From NCBI GenBank assembly GCA_028283745.1, contig JAPWJZ010000006.1:186001-250000 (forward strand): a stretch of DNA of 64,000 bases, given 5' to 3'. The position numbers were made by a program, and so were the translations under genes. Below, one piece after another: positions 16,751 through 26,190 of this stretch; positions within the stretch are counted from its first letter, which is position 1; the number at the start of each line of letters is the position of its first letter. The notes beneath the pieces were generated by a model. It did not search any database, was not told where the DNA came from, and worked only from the letters and a program-made list of their open reading frames with translations. This stretch comes from Micavibrio sp. GTDB taxonomy: Bacteria; Pseudomonadota; Alphaproteobacteria; Micavibrionales; UBA2020.

Positions 16751-17521
16751 TCAGACGACTTGCAGGTTGCCGTCCGTCACCAGCACGTTCGCATCCGTCA
16801 GGTGAAGCCCTGTAATGGTCGCGACGTTGACAAAGTGCGCGCCGCCCGTCAGGCCATCCGCATCGACGGACAAAATGGTATTGCCGCCGCTGATGGTCAG
16901 GTGGACGTAGTCGGAAATATCACCGCCCGCATAGCCATGGCCTTGCAGGATGTCGTGAATGTCGATGACGTCATGGTTCACGCCGGTGCCGGTCGTAAAG
17001 CCGTTGATGGTATCCATGTTCACGGCCGCTGCAGATGCAGTCGTGTATTCCGAAGCATGGAAGACATAGGTATCGGTGCCGTCGCCACCCGTCAGCGTAT
17101 CCTTGCCGGCGCCGCCGTCGAGGATATCGTCACCGAAGCCGCCGAACAGTTTATCCGCACCTGCCATGCCGTAAAGCGTATTGCCGTCATCGTTCGCAGT
17201 GATGATGTTGGCAAGCGCGTTACCGGTTCCGATATGCGCGCCGGTATCAAGCGTGAGGTTCTCGATGGTGCTGCCCAGCGTGTAGTCGATGCTGGCATGG
17301 ACAAGGTCGGTGCCCTTGGTGTCAACAATCACATCGAGGGCGCTATCGACGTAGTACGTGTCGTTACCCGCGCCGCCAACCATGCTGTCCGCGCCTGCAC
17401 CACCATTAAGGATGTTATTGTAGGCGTTACCGGTCAGGACGTTATCGAGCTCGTTACCGGTGCCGACAAGCGCTGTCCTGCTGGTCGCGGCAAGGGTCAG
17501 GTTTTCAACTTCCGACCCCAT
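16751..17521 (-). CDS. RTX protein 1, out-of-frame 3' part: last repeats plus type I secretion domain
   Basis: 256 residues from the first ATG of the frame, but the frame is open and repeat-like back to 17569, directly behind the stop of the 2250-residue part. It holds the last two VENL-type repeat units (EVENLTLAATS, TIENLTLDTG), a GGxGxDxLxGG tail and a C-terminal domain with DTINGFTTG, DVIDIHDIL, TILSVDADG and LTDANVLVTDG. That order fits the VCA0849-type type I secretion target domain. It is almost certainly the C terminus of the same protein, not a separate gene: no ribosome binding site, and the repeat register continues across the break. Without it the large product has no visible export signal. 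Confidence 0.85.
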   Translation of the reverse strand: MGSEVENLTLAATSRTALVGTGNELDNVLTGNAYNNILNGGAGADSMVGGAGNDTYYVDSALDVIVDTKGTDLVHASIDYTLGSTIENLTLDTGAHIGTGNALANIITANDDGNTLYGMAGADKLFGGFGDDILDGGAGKDTLTGGDGTDTYVFHASEYTTASAAAVNMDTINGFTTGTGVNHDVIDIHDILQGHGYAGGDISDYVHLTISGGNTILSVDADGLTGGAHFVNVATITGLHLTDANVLVTDGNLQVV

Positions 17522-17565
17522 ACCCAGCGACCAGTTGACGCTGGATACGATGGTATCGATGCCGT

Positions 17566-17573
17566 GGTTAAAA
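17566..17573 (-). other. Frameshift TTT TAA C splitting RTX gene 1
   Basis: On the minus strand the frame ends GCC TTT TAA, where repeats predict E-A-F-N-H-G. Dropping one T from the run (plus A 17570-17573) restores AAC CAC GGC ATC GAT ACC and the protein continues in register for 272 residues to 16751. The join would give 2522 residues. Causes could be a sequencing or assembly slip, a real mutation, or +1 ribosomal frameshifting, since UUU can re-pair perfectly one base on and a stop follows, as in prfB. Confidence 0.85.
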
Positions 17574-20500
17574 GGCTTCGGTTACAACGTCGCCGCCGTT
17601 ATCGACGATATAGGTGTCGTTGCCGTCGCCGCCTTCCATGATATCCGCACCGCCCTTGCCATCCAGCGTGTTGGCGGCATCGTTACCGACAAGGTGGTTG
17701 CCGAGCGCGTTACCAATAGCATTGATGGCATCCGTACCCGTCAGGGTCAGGTTATCAACATACGTCGCCAGCGTGTAGCTGACAGAGGAGAAGACGCTGT
17801 CAACGCCGCCGGTTGCGGTTTCGGTGATGCGGTCGGTGGTCATGTCCACGTAGTAGGTGTCGTCGCCGTTGCCGCCAACCATTAAATCCGCACCCGCGCC
17901 GCCGTCCAGCGTATCCGCGCCGTCCATGCCGTAGAGGGAGTTTGCGGCGCTGTTGCCGGCGATAAGGTTATCATCGGCGTTGCCGGTGCCGTTAATGCGG
18001 GCGGTGCCTGCCATCAGGATCAGGTTCTCGATTTCGGAACCAGCGGTCAGCGTGTAGGTGATGCTGGAAACAACCGTATCGGTGCCTTCGCCGCTGAATT
18101 CGATGATTTTGTCGTTGGCGTTATCAACGAAATACACATCGTTGCCCGCGCCGCCGATCATTGTATCCGCGCCGACGCCGCCATCCAGCAAGTTATCGTT
18201 GTCGTTGCCGGTGAGGACGTTGACAAGCGCGTTACCGGTGCCGTTGATGGCATCATGGCCCGTCAGCGTCAGGTTTTCAACGTTAAGGCCGAGGATGTAC
18301 GAAGCCGCCGCCAGCACGGTATCCGTGCCAGCGTTGGCAAGCTCGGTCACCACGTCGCCGCTGACGTCAACGACATAGGTGTCGTTGCCCGCGCCGCCAA
18401 TCATGGTATCCACGCCCGCGCCGCCATCCAGCGAGTTTGCACCCGCGTTGCCGGTCAGCACGTTTGCGTCGGCGTTGCCCGTGCCGTTAAGGTTATTTGT
18501 ACCGGTGAGGATAAGGTTTTCAATGTTCGCGCCGAGCGTATAGTCAAAGCCCGCCTTGACGGTATCGATACCTTCGTCGAAGTTCTCGGCAATAACATCG
18601 CCCGCGGTATCGACAATATAGGTGTCGTTACCATTGCCGCCGATGAGGCTGTCCGCACCCGCGCCGCCGTCCAGCGTGTTATCGCTGGCGTTGCCGATGA
18701 GGGTGTTGATGCCATCGTTACCGGTACCGGAAATGGCGCCCGCACCAGCTGCCAGCACCAGCGTTTCAACGTTGGCACCCAGCGTGTAGGTGACCGTCGA
18801 AATTGCCATGTCGTTGCCTGCAGTGGGCGCTTCGAAAATCTGGTCGCCGGCATTGTCGACAAAGTAGGTGTCATCGCCAAGGCCGCCGGTCATGCTGTCC
18901 GCACCCGTGCCGCCATCCAGCGTATCGTTGCCGGCGCCGGTGAAGATGCTGTTTGCGCCGGTGTTACCAGTTGCGGTGACGCCACCCGTGCCAAGCATGG
19001 TGAGGATTTCAACTTCCGATGACAGCGTGTAGGAGGTAATGGGCGCTGCCACAATAACAGCATCGCTGGTACCCTGGCCTGCCACTTCGATCACGGATTC
19101 GCTTGCATTGTCGACGTAATAAAGGTCATTGCCTTTGCCGCCGGCCATGCTGTCCGCGCCTGCGCCGCCATCCAGCGTGTTGTCGTTGTCGTTACCGGTG
19201 ATGCTGTTGGCATCGCCGTTACCGATACCGACAAGGGCAGCGCCCTTCAGCACCAGGTTGTCGGCATTAAGGCCCAGCGTATAGGTCGCAAGGTTGCTGA
19301 TAACAGTATCAATCAGGCCCGCCTTGGCGACAACAACGTCGCCCGCGTCATCCACCACAAACGTGGTCGTGCCGGCGTTGGCGTTGTTGGTCATGGTGTC
19401 CGCGCCCGTGCCGCCATCCAGCGTAACATCGGATGTGGAAATATAGTTCTGGAGCGTATCGTTACCCCCCAGACCCAGCACTGTTACGCTGGAGCCGCCT
19501 GTTGCATAGGCCGCAAGGTCATTCGCCAGGTTGTCACCCGTAGCCACATACGCGCCGCCATCATCAGCGTTCACTTCAAGGTGTTCGACGTTGGCAGCAA
19601 TGGTGTAGCTGGTGTTGATGCCGGTAATGTAGTCATTACCTTCCCCGCTAAGCTCGGTCACAACGGAATTTGCGGTATACACCGTGTAACCGTCGTTGCC
19701 CGCACCACCGATCATCGTGTCCGTGCCGCCCATACCGTCAAGAATATTGGCACTGGCGTTACCGGTAAGGACGTTGTTACCGCTGTTGCCAAGTGCATAT
19801 GCCGCGGTTCCGGTCAGGGTGACGTTTTCCAGATCGCTTGCAAGAGCGACAGTATTGCCGATCGATGTCACGACCGTATCAATGCCCGTGCCGCCACTCA
19901 CGACATCGCCGATGTTGTCGACGATGAAAGTATCGTTCCCGTCGCCGCCGATCATGACATCCGCGCCAGCGCCGCCGTCGAGGACGTTGTTGCCGCTGTT
20001 GCCAGTCAGGACGTTGGAACCACCGTTACCGATAAGGTTCAGGTTGGCGGTGCCGTCCAGCGTTGCATTCTCGAGTTCAGCATGACCGGAGATATCAAGG
20101 CTGATGTTCGAGGATTTAACGGTGTCAATGCCGCTACCGCCAGTGACAAGATCACCTGCGTTATCAATGATGAATGTATCATCGCCGCCGCCGCCGATCA
20201 TGACGTCCGCGCCGGCTTTGCCGTCCAGCGTGTTGCTGCCGCTATTGCCGGTGATGGTGTTGGCAAGGTCGTTACCGGTGCCGTTGATGTTGCCTGTGCC
20301 ATCCAGCTGCAGGTTCTCGACGTTCGCGACGAGGGTGTAGCTGATGGACGCGTTGACCTGGTCGGCAGTGCCGCCGCCAGCCGCTTCAATCACGACATCG
20401 CCCTCGTCATCAACGATATAAGTATCGTTGCCCGCAAGGCCGATCATGCTATCGGCGCCTTCGCCGCCGTCGATGTAGTTATTACCTGCGCCGCCGGTAA

Positions 20501-23500
20501 TGGTGTTGTTGAGCGCGTTACCGGATGCGTATTCATCCGTGTTGACGGTCAGCACGAGATTTTCAAGGTTATCGCCAAGAATATAGGAAAGCGAGCTGTA
20601 AACCGTATCGGTGCCGGCATTTGCGCCTTCGGTGATATGCACGCCTGCGTCGAGGTAATAGGTATCATTGCCGTCGCCGCCGATAAGCGTATCGGTACCG
20701 CCGCCACCCATAAGGATGTTATTGCCGCTGTTGCCGGTGATGGTGTTGTTACCAGCGTTGCCGGTCACATCAATATTGTCGGAGCCGGTGAGGACGATAT
20801 TTTCAATCGCCGCCTGCGCCGAGATGTTGAAAGTGACGCTTGAATATACAGTATCGATATCCGTATTGCCGGTGACTTTATCACCTGCATTATCCACATA
20901 GAAGTCGTTGGCGCCCGTACCGCCAATCATGGTATCCGCGCCGCCCTGGCCATCCAGCGTATTGTGGATGCCCGCGGTCTGGTTGCCGGTGATGACGTTG
21001 TCCAGCTCGTTGCCGTAACCGACGTTAACGCCGCCCGCAAGCTTCAGGTTTTCAACGTTCGCGGAAAGGCCGCCGAGGAAGGCTGTGGTGACGATGGTAT
21101 CCGTGCCTTCGTTTTCGTTTTCAGCAACAGAGTCTTCTGCATCGTCAACCATATAGGTATCGTCGCCCGCACCGCCCATCATTGCATCGGGGCCTGCGCC
21201 GCCGTCGATAACGTTGTTGCCGGCGTTACCGGTGATGTTGTTGAAGCCGCCGTCGCCGGTCGCGTTGATGTTGTCGGTGCCGGTGAGGACGAGGTTTTCG
21301 ACGTTGGTGGTGTTGGTGTTCATGTTCCAGCTGACGCTGGAGTGGATGGTGTCACCGTAGAAATTGCTGCCGATGACGACATCGTCAGCATTGTCAACGA
21401 TATAGACGTTGTTCTGGCCCGCAGAGCCATCGAGCGTATCCACACCCGCGCCGCCATCCAGCGTGTCGTTACCGCTGTTGCCGGTGATGATGTTGTCGCC
21501 CGCATTACCCGTACCGGTAAGGTCCGCCGAGCCGGTCAAGGTGAGGTTTTCGACGTTCGCGCCGAGCGTATAGTTAATGCTTGCCTGAACAGTATCGGTG
21601 CCGGAACCGACGCCCGAAAGCTCGGTCACGACATCGCCTGCGTTGTCGACGATATATGTATCGTTGCCGTCGCCGCCGTTCATATGGTCGGCACCCGCGC
21701 CGCCATCCAGCACGTTATTGCCGCTGTTGCCGGTGATGGAGTTGGCAAGCTCGTTACCGGTGCCGTTGATGTTGCCAGTACCGGTCAAGGTAAGATTTTC
21801 AAGGTTCGCACCGAGCGTGTAGTCCGCGCCTGCGAAGACGCTATCCGTGCCGCCATTGGCAAGCTCGGTAATCACGTCGCCGGAATCGTCGACGGTGTAG
21901 CTGTCGTCGCCCTTGCCGCCGACCATCAGGTCCGCGCCCGCGCCGCCGTCGATGATGTTATTACCGTCGTTGCCGGTCAGCACGTTGTTGCCGGCGTTGC
22001 CGGTGAGGTTCAGGTTGCCCGTGCCGGTGAGCACCGCGTTTTCAATTTCGGTGTGGCCGGTCAGATCAATGCTGACGACGGAGGACATGACGGTGTCAAT
22101 GCCGATGCCGCCGGTGTAGCTGTCGGTCAGGCTGTCGATGATGAAGGTATCGTTGCCGCCGCCGCCAAACATGGTGTCGGTGCCGCCCATGCCGTTCAGC
22201 GTGTTGTTGCCGGTGTTGCCGGTCAGGATGTTGTCGGCGCTGTTGCCGCTGCCGTTAATGTTGTCGGCGCCCACCAGGGTCAGGTTTTCGACGTTTGCCG
22301 AAAGCGTATAGGAAACGCTGCTATAGACGATGTCAGTGCCTTCGCCCGGGCGTTCGACAACGATATCGTTGATGTTATCGGCAACGTACGTGTCATTGCC
22401 AAGGCCGCCGGACATGACGTCCGCCCCAAGGCCGCCGTAGATGAGGTTGTCCTGCGCGTTGCCGATGATGTTGTTGTTCAGCTCGTTGCCGATGGCAAAG
22501 ACCGCCGTGCCGGTAAGGGTAAGGTTTTCAACGTTGGCAGCGAAATCCGCCAGCGAATAATCCACGCTGGAAATAATAGTATCCGTGCCTTCGCCGAAGT
22601 TTTCAATGACGTGGTCGGAAGAGCTATCTACAACGTAGGTGTCGTTGCCAAGGCCGCCCTGCATGGCGTCGTCGCCGGCGCCGCCGTCGATGTAGTTGGC
22701 GCCGCCGTTGCCGATGATGCTGTTGTCGAGGCTGTTGCCGGTACCGCTAAGGTTGGCGCTGCCGGTCAGGATCAAATTCTCGATGTTGTCGCCCAGCACG
22801 AAGCTTGCGGAGGAAACGACGACGTCGGTGCCTTCGCTCGCGCCTTCGATAATCATGTCCGTGGAGCCATCGACTTTATAAACGTCGTCGCCCGTGCCGC
22901 CCAACATGGTATCAACGCCCGCGCCGCCATCCAGCGTATCGTTGCCGGCATCGCCGTTCAACACGTTGTTGCCGCTGTTACCGGTGATGACGTTATCCAG
23001 CGTGTTGCCCTGGCCGCTGATGTCATCGGTGCCGGTAAGGGTAAGGTTTTCAACGTTCGCCTGCAGAACGTGGTTGACGCTGGACAATACGGTATCCGTG
23101 CCTTCGCCGTCATTTTCGGTGATGACATCGTTAATGCTGTCGACGACATATACGTCGTTGCCAATGCCGCCGATCAGGTGGTCGTCGCCCGCTTTGCCGT
23201 CCAGCGTGTTGTTGCCGTCGTTGCCGGTGATGGTGTTGGCAAAGTCGTTACCCGTGCCGGTCAGGTTGGCAACGCCGGTGAGGATGAGGTTTTCAACATT
23301 GGCAGCCAGCGTGTGGCTGACGCTGGCAATGACGGTATCGACGCCTTCGCTTGCAGCTTCCGTGATGGTGTCGCCGGCATTGTCAACGTAATAGGTATCA
23401 TCGCCAAGGCCGCCGAGCATTTTATCCGCGCCCGTGCCGCCGTCGACGGTGTCGTTGCCTTCGCCGCCGGAAAGCGTGTTGTTGCCGCCATTGCCGATAA

Positions 23501-24320
23501 GGATGTTATCCAGCGCGTTGCCGGTACCGACAAGGTTGCCCGCGCCCGTCAGCGTCAGGTTTTCAACGTTGTCGGACAGCGTATAGTTGACGGAGGACAT
23601 AACGGTATCAATACCGCTGTTCACGCCCGTGAATTCAATCACTTTGTCGTTCACGTTGTCGACGATATAGGTATCGTTGCCAAGGCTGCCCGCCATGCTG
23701 TCAGCGCCGCCCATGCCGTTCAGCGTGTTGTCGCCGCTGTTGCCGTCCAGCGTGTTGACAACCGAGTTGCCGGTAAGGGAAAGGTTGTCACTGCCAACCA
23801 GCACCGCGTTTTCAAGGCCGTTCTGCAGTATGTAGGAAATGTTCTGCACAACGACAGTTTCTGTGCCTTTGCTGTCGATGATTTTGTCACCGATGTTGTC
23901 GACAAAATAAATGTCATTGCCGCTGCCGCCGTTCATGGTATCCGCGCCAAGGCCGCCATCCAGAATGTTGTTGCCCGCGGTGCCGGTCAGCACGTTGTTA
24001 AGGTCGTTGCCGGTAGCGGCCGTTGCCGTGCCGGTCAGGGTAAGGTTTTCAACGTTGTCGGTCAGCGTGTAATCGATGCTGGATTTGACAAGGTCCGTGC
24101 CTTCGCCCGCGTTTTCAATGACGAGGTCGTCGCCTTCATCAACCGTGTAGGTATCGTTGCCAAGGCCGCCGGACATAGTGTCCCCACCGATACCGCCGTC
24201 GATAATGTCGTTACCCGCATAACCGTAAATCGTGTCGTCGCCAGCAAGGCCTCTGATATTGTCGGCAAGCGTCGTACCGTTGAGAATGTCGTTGCTTGCG
24301 GTACCGGTCTGGTTGGCCAT
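17568..24320 (-). CDS. Giant RTX-type calcium-binding repeat protein 1 (N-terminal 2250 residues, frameshifted)
   Basis: 2250 residues from ATG at 24320, with GGAG 11 bases before it; the frame is open 25 codons further up but MANQTGTASNDILNG is a typical RTX start. No classical signal peptide. The body is a lattice of nonapeptides: glycine-rich GGxGxDxMxG and GNDTYxVDN units that bind calcium in beta-rolls, grouped into units of about 81 residues. Each unit carries the marker NVENLTLTG and then GTGNxxDNxIxGN. I count 26 such markers here and two more beyond the frameshift. Proteins of this kind are secreted by type I systems and serve as surface, adhesion or matrix proteins. The function of this one is unknown. 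The reading frame ends in TAA just before the secretion domain. Confidence 0.88.
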   Translation of the reverse strand: MANQTGTASNDILNGTTLADNIRGLAGDDTIYGYAGNDIIDGGIGGDTMSGGLGNDTYTVDEGDDLVIENAGEGTDLVKSSIDYTLTDNVENLTLTGTATAATGNDLNNVLTGTAGNNILDGGLGADTMNGGSGNDIYFVDNIGDKIIDSKGTETVVVQNISYILQNGLENAVLVGSDNLSLTGNSVVNTLDGNSGDNTLNGMGGADSMAGSLGNDTYIVDNVNDKVIEFTGVNSGIDTVMSSVNYTLSDNVENLTLTGAGNLVGTGNALDNILIGNGGNNTLSGGEGNDTVDGGTGADKMLGGLGDDTYYVDNAGDTITEAASEGVDTVIASVSHTLAANVENLILTGVANLTGTGNDFANTITGNDGNNTLDGKAGDDHLIGGIGNDVYVVDSINDVITENDGEGTDTVLSSVNHVLQANVENLTLTGTDDISGQGNTLDNVITGNSGNNVLNGDAGNDTLDGGAGVDTMLGGTGDDVYKVDGSTDMIIEGASEGTDVVVSSASFVLGDNIENLILTGSANLSGTGNSLDNSIIGNGGANYIDGGAGDDAMQGGLGNDTYVVDSSSDHVIENFGEGTDTIISSVDYSLADFAANVENLTLTGTAVFAIGNELNNNIIGNAQDNLIYGGLGADVMSGGLGNDTYVADNINDIVVERPGEGTDIVYSSVSYTLSANVENLTLVGADNINGSGNSADNILTGNTGNNTLNGMGGTDTMFGGGGNDTFIIDSLTDSYTGGIGIDTVMSSVVSIDLTGHTEIENAVLTGTGNLNLTGNAGNNVLTGNDGNNIIDGGAGADLMVGGKGDDSYTVDDSGDVITELANGGTDSVFAGADYTLGANLENLTLTGTGNINGTGNELANSITGNSGNNVLDGGAGADHMNGGDGNDTYIVDNAGDVVTELSGVGSGTDTVQASINYTLGANVENLTLTGSADLTGTGNAGDNIITGNSGNDTLDGGAGVDTLDGSAGQNNVYIVDNADDVVIGSNFYGDTIHSSVSWNMNTNTTNVENLVLTGTDNINATGDGGFNNITGNAGNNVIDGGAGPDAMMGGAGDDTYMVDDAEDSVAENENEGTDTIVTTAFLGGLSANVENLKLAGGVNVGYGNELDNVITGNQTAGIHNTLDGQGGADTMIGGTGANDFYVDNAGDKVTGNTDIDTVYSSVTFNISAQAAIENIVLTGSDNIDVTGNAGNNTITGNSGNNILMGGGGTDTLIGGDGNDTYYLDAGVHITEGANAGTDTVYSSLSYILGDNLENLVLTVNTDEYASGNALNNTITGGAGNNYIDGGEGADSMIGLAGNDTYIVDDEGDVVIEAAGGGTADQVNASISYTLVANVENLQLDGTGNINGTGNDLANTITGNSGSNTLDGKAGADVMIGGGGDDTFIIDNAGDLVTGGSGIDTVKSSNISLDISGHAELENATLDGTANLNLIGNGGSNVLTGNSGNNVLDGGAGADVMIGGDGNDTFIVDNIGDVVSGGTGIDTVVTSIGNTVALASDLENVTLTGTAAYALGNSGNNVLTGNASANILDGMGGTDTMIGGAGNDGYTVYTANSVVTELSGEGNDYITGINTSYTIAANVEHLEVNADDGGAYVATGDNLANDLAAYATGGSSVTVLGLGGNDTLQNYISTSDVTLDGGTGADTMTNNANAGTTTFVVDDAGDVVVAKAGLIDTVISNLATYTLGLNADNLVLKGAALVGIGNGDANSITGNDNDNTLDGGAGADSMAGGKGNDLYYVDNASESVIEVAGQGTSDAVIVAAPITSYTLSSEVEILTMLGTGGVTATGNTGANSIFTGAGNDTLDGGTGADSMTGGLGDDTYFVDNAGDQIFEAPTAGNDMAISTVTYTLGANVETLVLAAGAGAISGTGNDGINTLIGNASDNTLDGGAGADSLIGGNGNDTYIVDTAGDVIAENFDEGIDTVKAGFDYTLGANIENLILTGTNNLNGTGNADANVLTGNAGANSLDGGAGVDTMIGGAGNDTYVVDVSGDVVTELANAGTDTVLAAASYILGLNVENLTLTGHDAINGTGNALVNVLTGNDNDNLLDGGVGADTMIGGAGNDVYFVDNANDKIIEFSGEGTDTVVSSITYTLTAGSEIENLILMAGTARINGTGNADDNLIAGNSAANSLYGMDGADTLDGGAGADLMVGGNGDDTYYVDMTTDRITETATGGVDSVFSSVSYTLATYVDNLTLTGTDAINAIGNALGNHLVGNDAANTLDGKGGADIMEGGDGNDTYIVDNGGDVVTEAF

Positions 24321-24654
24321 GTGACTGAAGACTCCAAAAAAATACAAAAAAGGAAACAAGGGGCTTTGCATGAGCGATGGATCGGTTTCAGGCATAAAAA
24401 AAGGGGGGTTGCCGGACCCCTCTCCACCTTCATAAAGCCATGAGACTGTACAGTAATGCCGGAAAACTTAAAGACAGTATTCAAACAACTATTTGATTGT
24501 TTGCGCTGTTCAAATTAATTCGGGAAACACCGGCGGGCTTTTCCACAGGATACATGACAATGTCTATTATTAGATTTTACGGCTCTGGAAATACTGCACA
24601 CCCTCGTGCGCAGCCTGAACACGGCCTTATATGTTACGCCGCGGGCTTCATATA
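24321..24654. other. 334-base gap: leader of RTX gene 1
   Basis: No convincing gene. It contains the RTX ribosome binding site (GGAG near 24333), an intrinsic-terminator-like hairpin (24396-24421), a perfect 10-bp palindrome ACTGTACAGT (24445-24454) and an AT-richer stretch from about 24470 to 24600 where the RTX promoter probably lies. No consensus -35/-10 pair stands out on the minus strand. Confidence 0.6.
24396..24421 (-). terminator. Terminator-like hairpin with T run in the RTX 1 leader
   Basis: Read on the minus strand, AGGGG pairs with CCCCT across an 8-10 base loop (24402-24421), followed by seven T (24402-24396). It lies between the metallopeptidase gene and the RTX ATG. It could end the upstream transcript or act as an attenuator of the RTX gene. 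Confidence 0.65.
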
Positions 24655-26001
24655 TCAAGCCGCGGGCTTTGGCGGCGCGGCAAAGCAGATCTTCGGCACG
24701 GGTGCAGGCTCGGTCAGCATTTTATCCATGATGCGGTAGGTGTATTGCAGGCCGGTATCCCACTTTGCGGCTTCGGCGCGGCGGGATACTTCGGCAAGGT
24801 CCAGGGTAAGGTAGGGGTTTTTATCCGCTGCTGCCTTGGCCGCCAGCTGCTGCACTTCCGGTGCATCAGCGCCCAACGACTGGCGCAACCGCGCAAGGTC
24901 AACCGCTTCATAGGCCCAGGCCATTTTCTGGTCGTGGTTCAGCAGCTGGGCATAGGACGGCACTTCCGCACCCGCGGTAAAGCCGGGCAGATCGCCAACT
25001 TTGCTGGCATTCGCGACATCGTTATCATCAAACCCGTTGCGCTGAATGGTGGGGAATTGCCTGAACTTGCCGTCTGCAAGGTCGGAAAGGTAGCTGTTCA
25101 GTTCAGAGTTCAGGTAAAAATTGCGCCATTCCGGGCTATTGAAAACGCGCTCGAAAACCACATGCGCACCGTCACGCAAAGCATCCGCTTGCGTTTTTCC
25201 GCTGGCGATGCCCGCGTTATAGGCGGTTTCAAAGGCTAAATGGTTAGCGGGGTCGGTATAGGCGCTGCTGGCCGTATGCGCTTTCAGGTATGTCCAGTAA
25301 CTGTCATCGCCGTTCAGCTTTTTTTCGTAGGCGACGGCATATTCCATGGCGACGGGCGCGGCCTCATCCACCAGGTTGCGGCGCACGCGGGATTCAATAT
25401 CCCAGTAATAGCTGTAATTCAGCAGGCCCTGCCGCCCCTGCGCGGCATGGGTAATTTCATGCGCAAGGTCCAGCACCTCGCCCTGCGGCGCAGCGTTGCG
25501 GGTGGCGGCGACAAAGTCATACCCCGCCATATACTGCGCCGCCGTGCCTGCGGGCAAATGCGGCAGGGCGCAGAAATGCAGCTTGCTGTCAACGGCCAGG
25601 TCAATCAACGGGCGCCCCATGTAGGTGAGCGCGCTAAGGGTATCCAGCGCCGTGACCAGATGCGCGCGGTCGGGGTTATTGTCATTCGCGCGCTGGTCGG
25701 CGGTAAAGCAGAAGCGGTTCATGTAAAACTGCAGCCGTTCTTTTTCCGTCATGCTCTTCAGCAGGTCGGACGGCACGGCATCATTCTGCTGGAATAATAA
25801 TTCATCATACGGAATGGCGGGCCTGGCGGGCACGCGCGCGGGTTCTTCGCACGGCACTACCACGGGGGTTGTTTTCGGCCATTGGTCTGCCAGTACGATG
25901 GGCGACGACACAAGCGCCGCCGTACCCGCCACCGCGAGGAAGGCGCGGCGCAGCTTTGTGGAATTGAAAATGTCGCGCAGGGCGCGGTGCGGCTTTTTCA
26001 T
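24655..26001 (-). CDS. Exported putative zinc metallopeptidase (HEITH)
   Basis: 448 residues. A long basic N terminus and hydrophobic core with VLA|D near residue 38 form a signal peptide. The zinc motif HEITH (residues 181-185) sits in LDLAHEITHAAQG, in a domain resembling the DUF6782 putative metallopeptidase family. Downstream are conserved Glu/Asp-rich helices (ESRVRRNLVDEAAPVAMEYAVA) that may provide the third ligand. The C terminus ends APPKPAA. It is probably periplasmic or secreted. It is encoded directly upstream of, and codirectional with, the giant RTX gene (334 bases apart). A role in processing that protein is conceivable but unproven. The peptidase call comes from the motif, not from a known substrate. 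Confidence 0.75.
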   Translation of the reverse strand: MKKPHRALRDIFNSTKLRRAFLAVAGTAALVSSPIVLADQWPKTTPVVVPCEEPARVPARPAIPYDELLFQQNDAVPSDLLKSMTEKERLQFYMNRFCFTADQRANDNNPDRAHLVTALDTLSALTYMGRPLIDLAVDSKLHFCALPHLPAGTAAQYMAGYDFVAATRNAAPQGEVLDLAHEITHAAQGRQGLLNYSYYWDIESRVRRNLVDEAAPVAMEYAVAYEKKLNGDDSYWTYLKAHTASSAYTDPANHLAFETAYNAGIASGKTQADALRDGAHVVFERVFNSPEWRNFYLNSELNSYLSDLADGKFRQFPTIQRNGFDDNDVANASKVGDLPGFTAGAEVPSYAQLLNHDQKMAWAYEAVDLARLRQSLGADAPEVQQLAAKAAADKNPYLTLDLAEVSRRAEAAKWDTGLQYTYRIMDKMLTEPAPVPKICFAAPPKPAA

Positions 26002-26190
26002 GCAGCTGTAATATGACCATTGATTTTAACAAGATGTCGAGATTATCAAAAATTCGGAAACTAATGCAAGAAAAAACACGCCTCGTTCGCAATTAAATTA
26101 CCGCAATGCAGCACGCATGAAAGCTTGCGGCGCGGGCCGATTTCGCCTTAAATCACGGGGCCTTATGCCCCCTGCAAATGGAATTCAGCC

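Noticed and set aside
20964-24443. 1159-residue open frame on the plus strand opposite RTX gene 1
   Set aside because: It mirrors the repeat codons (regular Gly/Asp/Asn codons give stop-free complement), has no ribosome binding site, and its protein is a low-complexity Val/Ala pattern.
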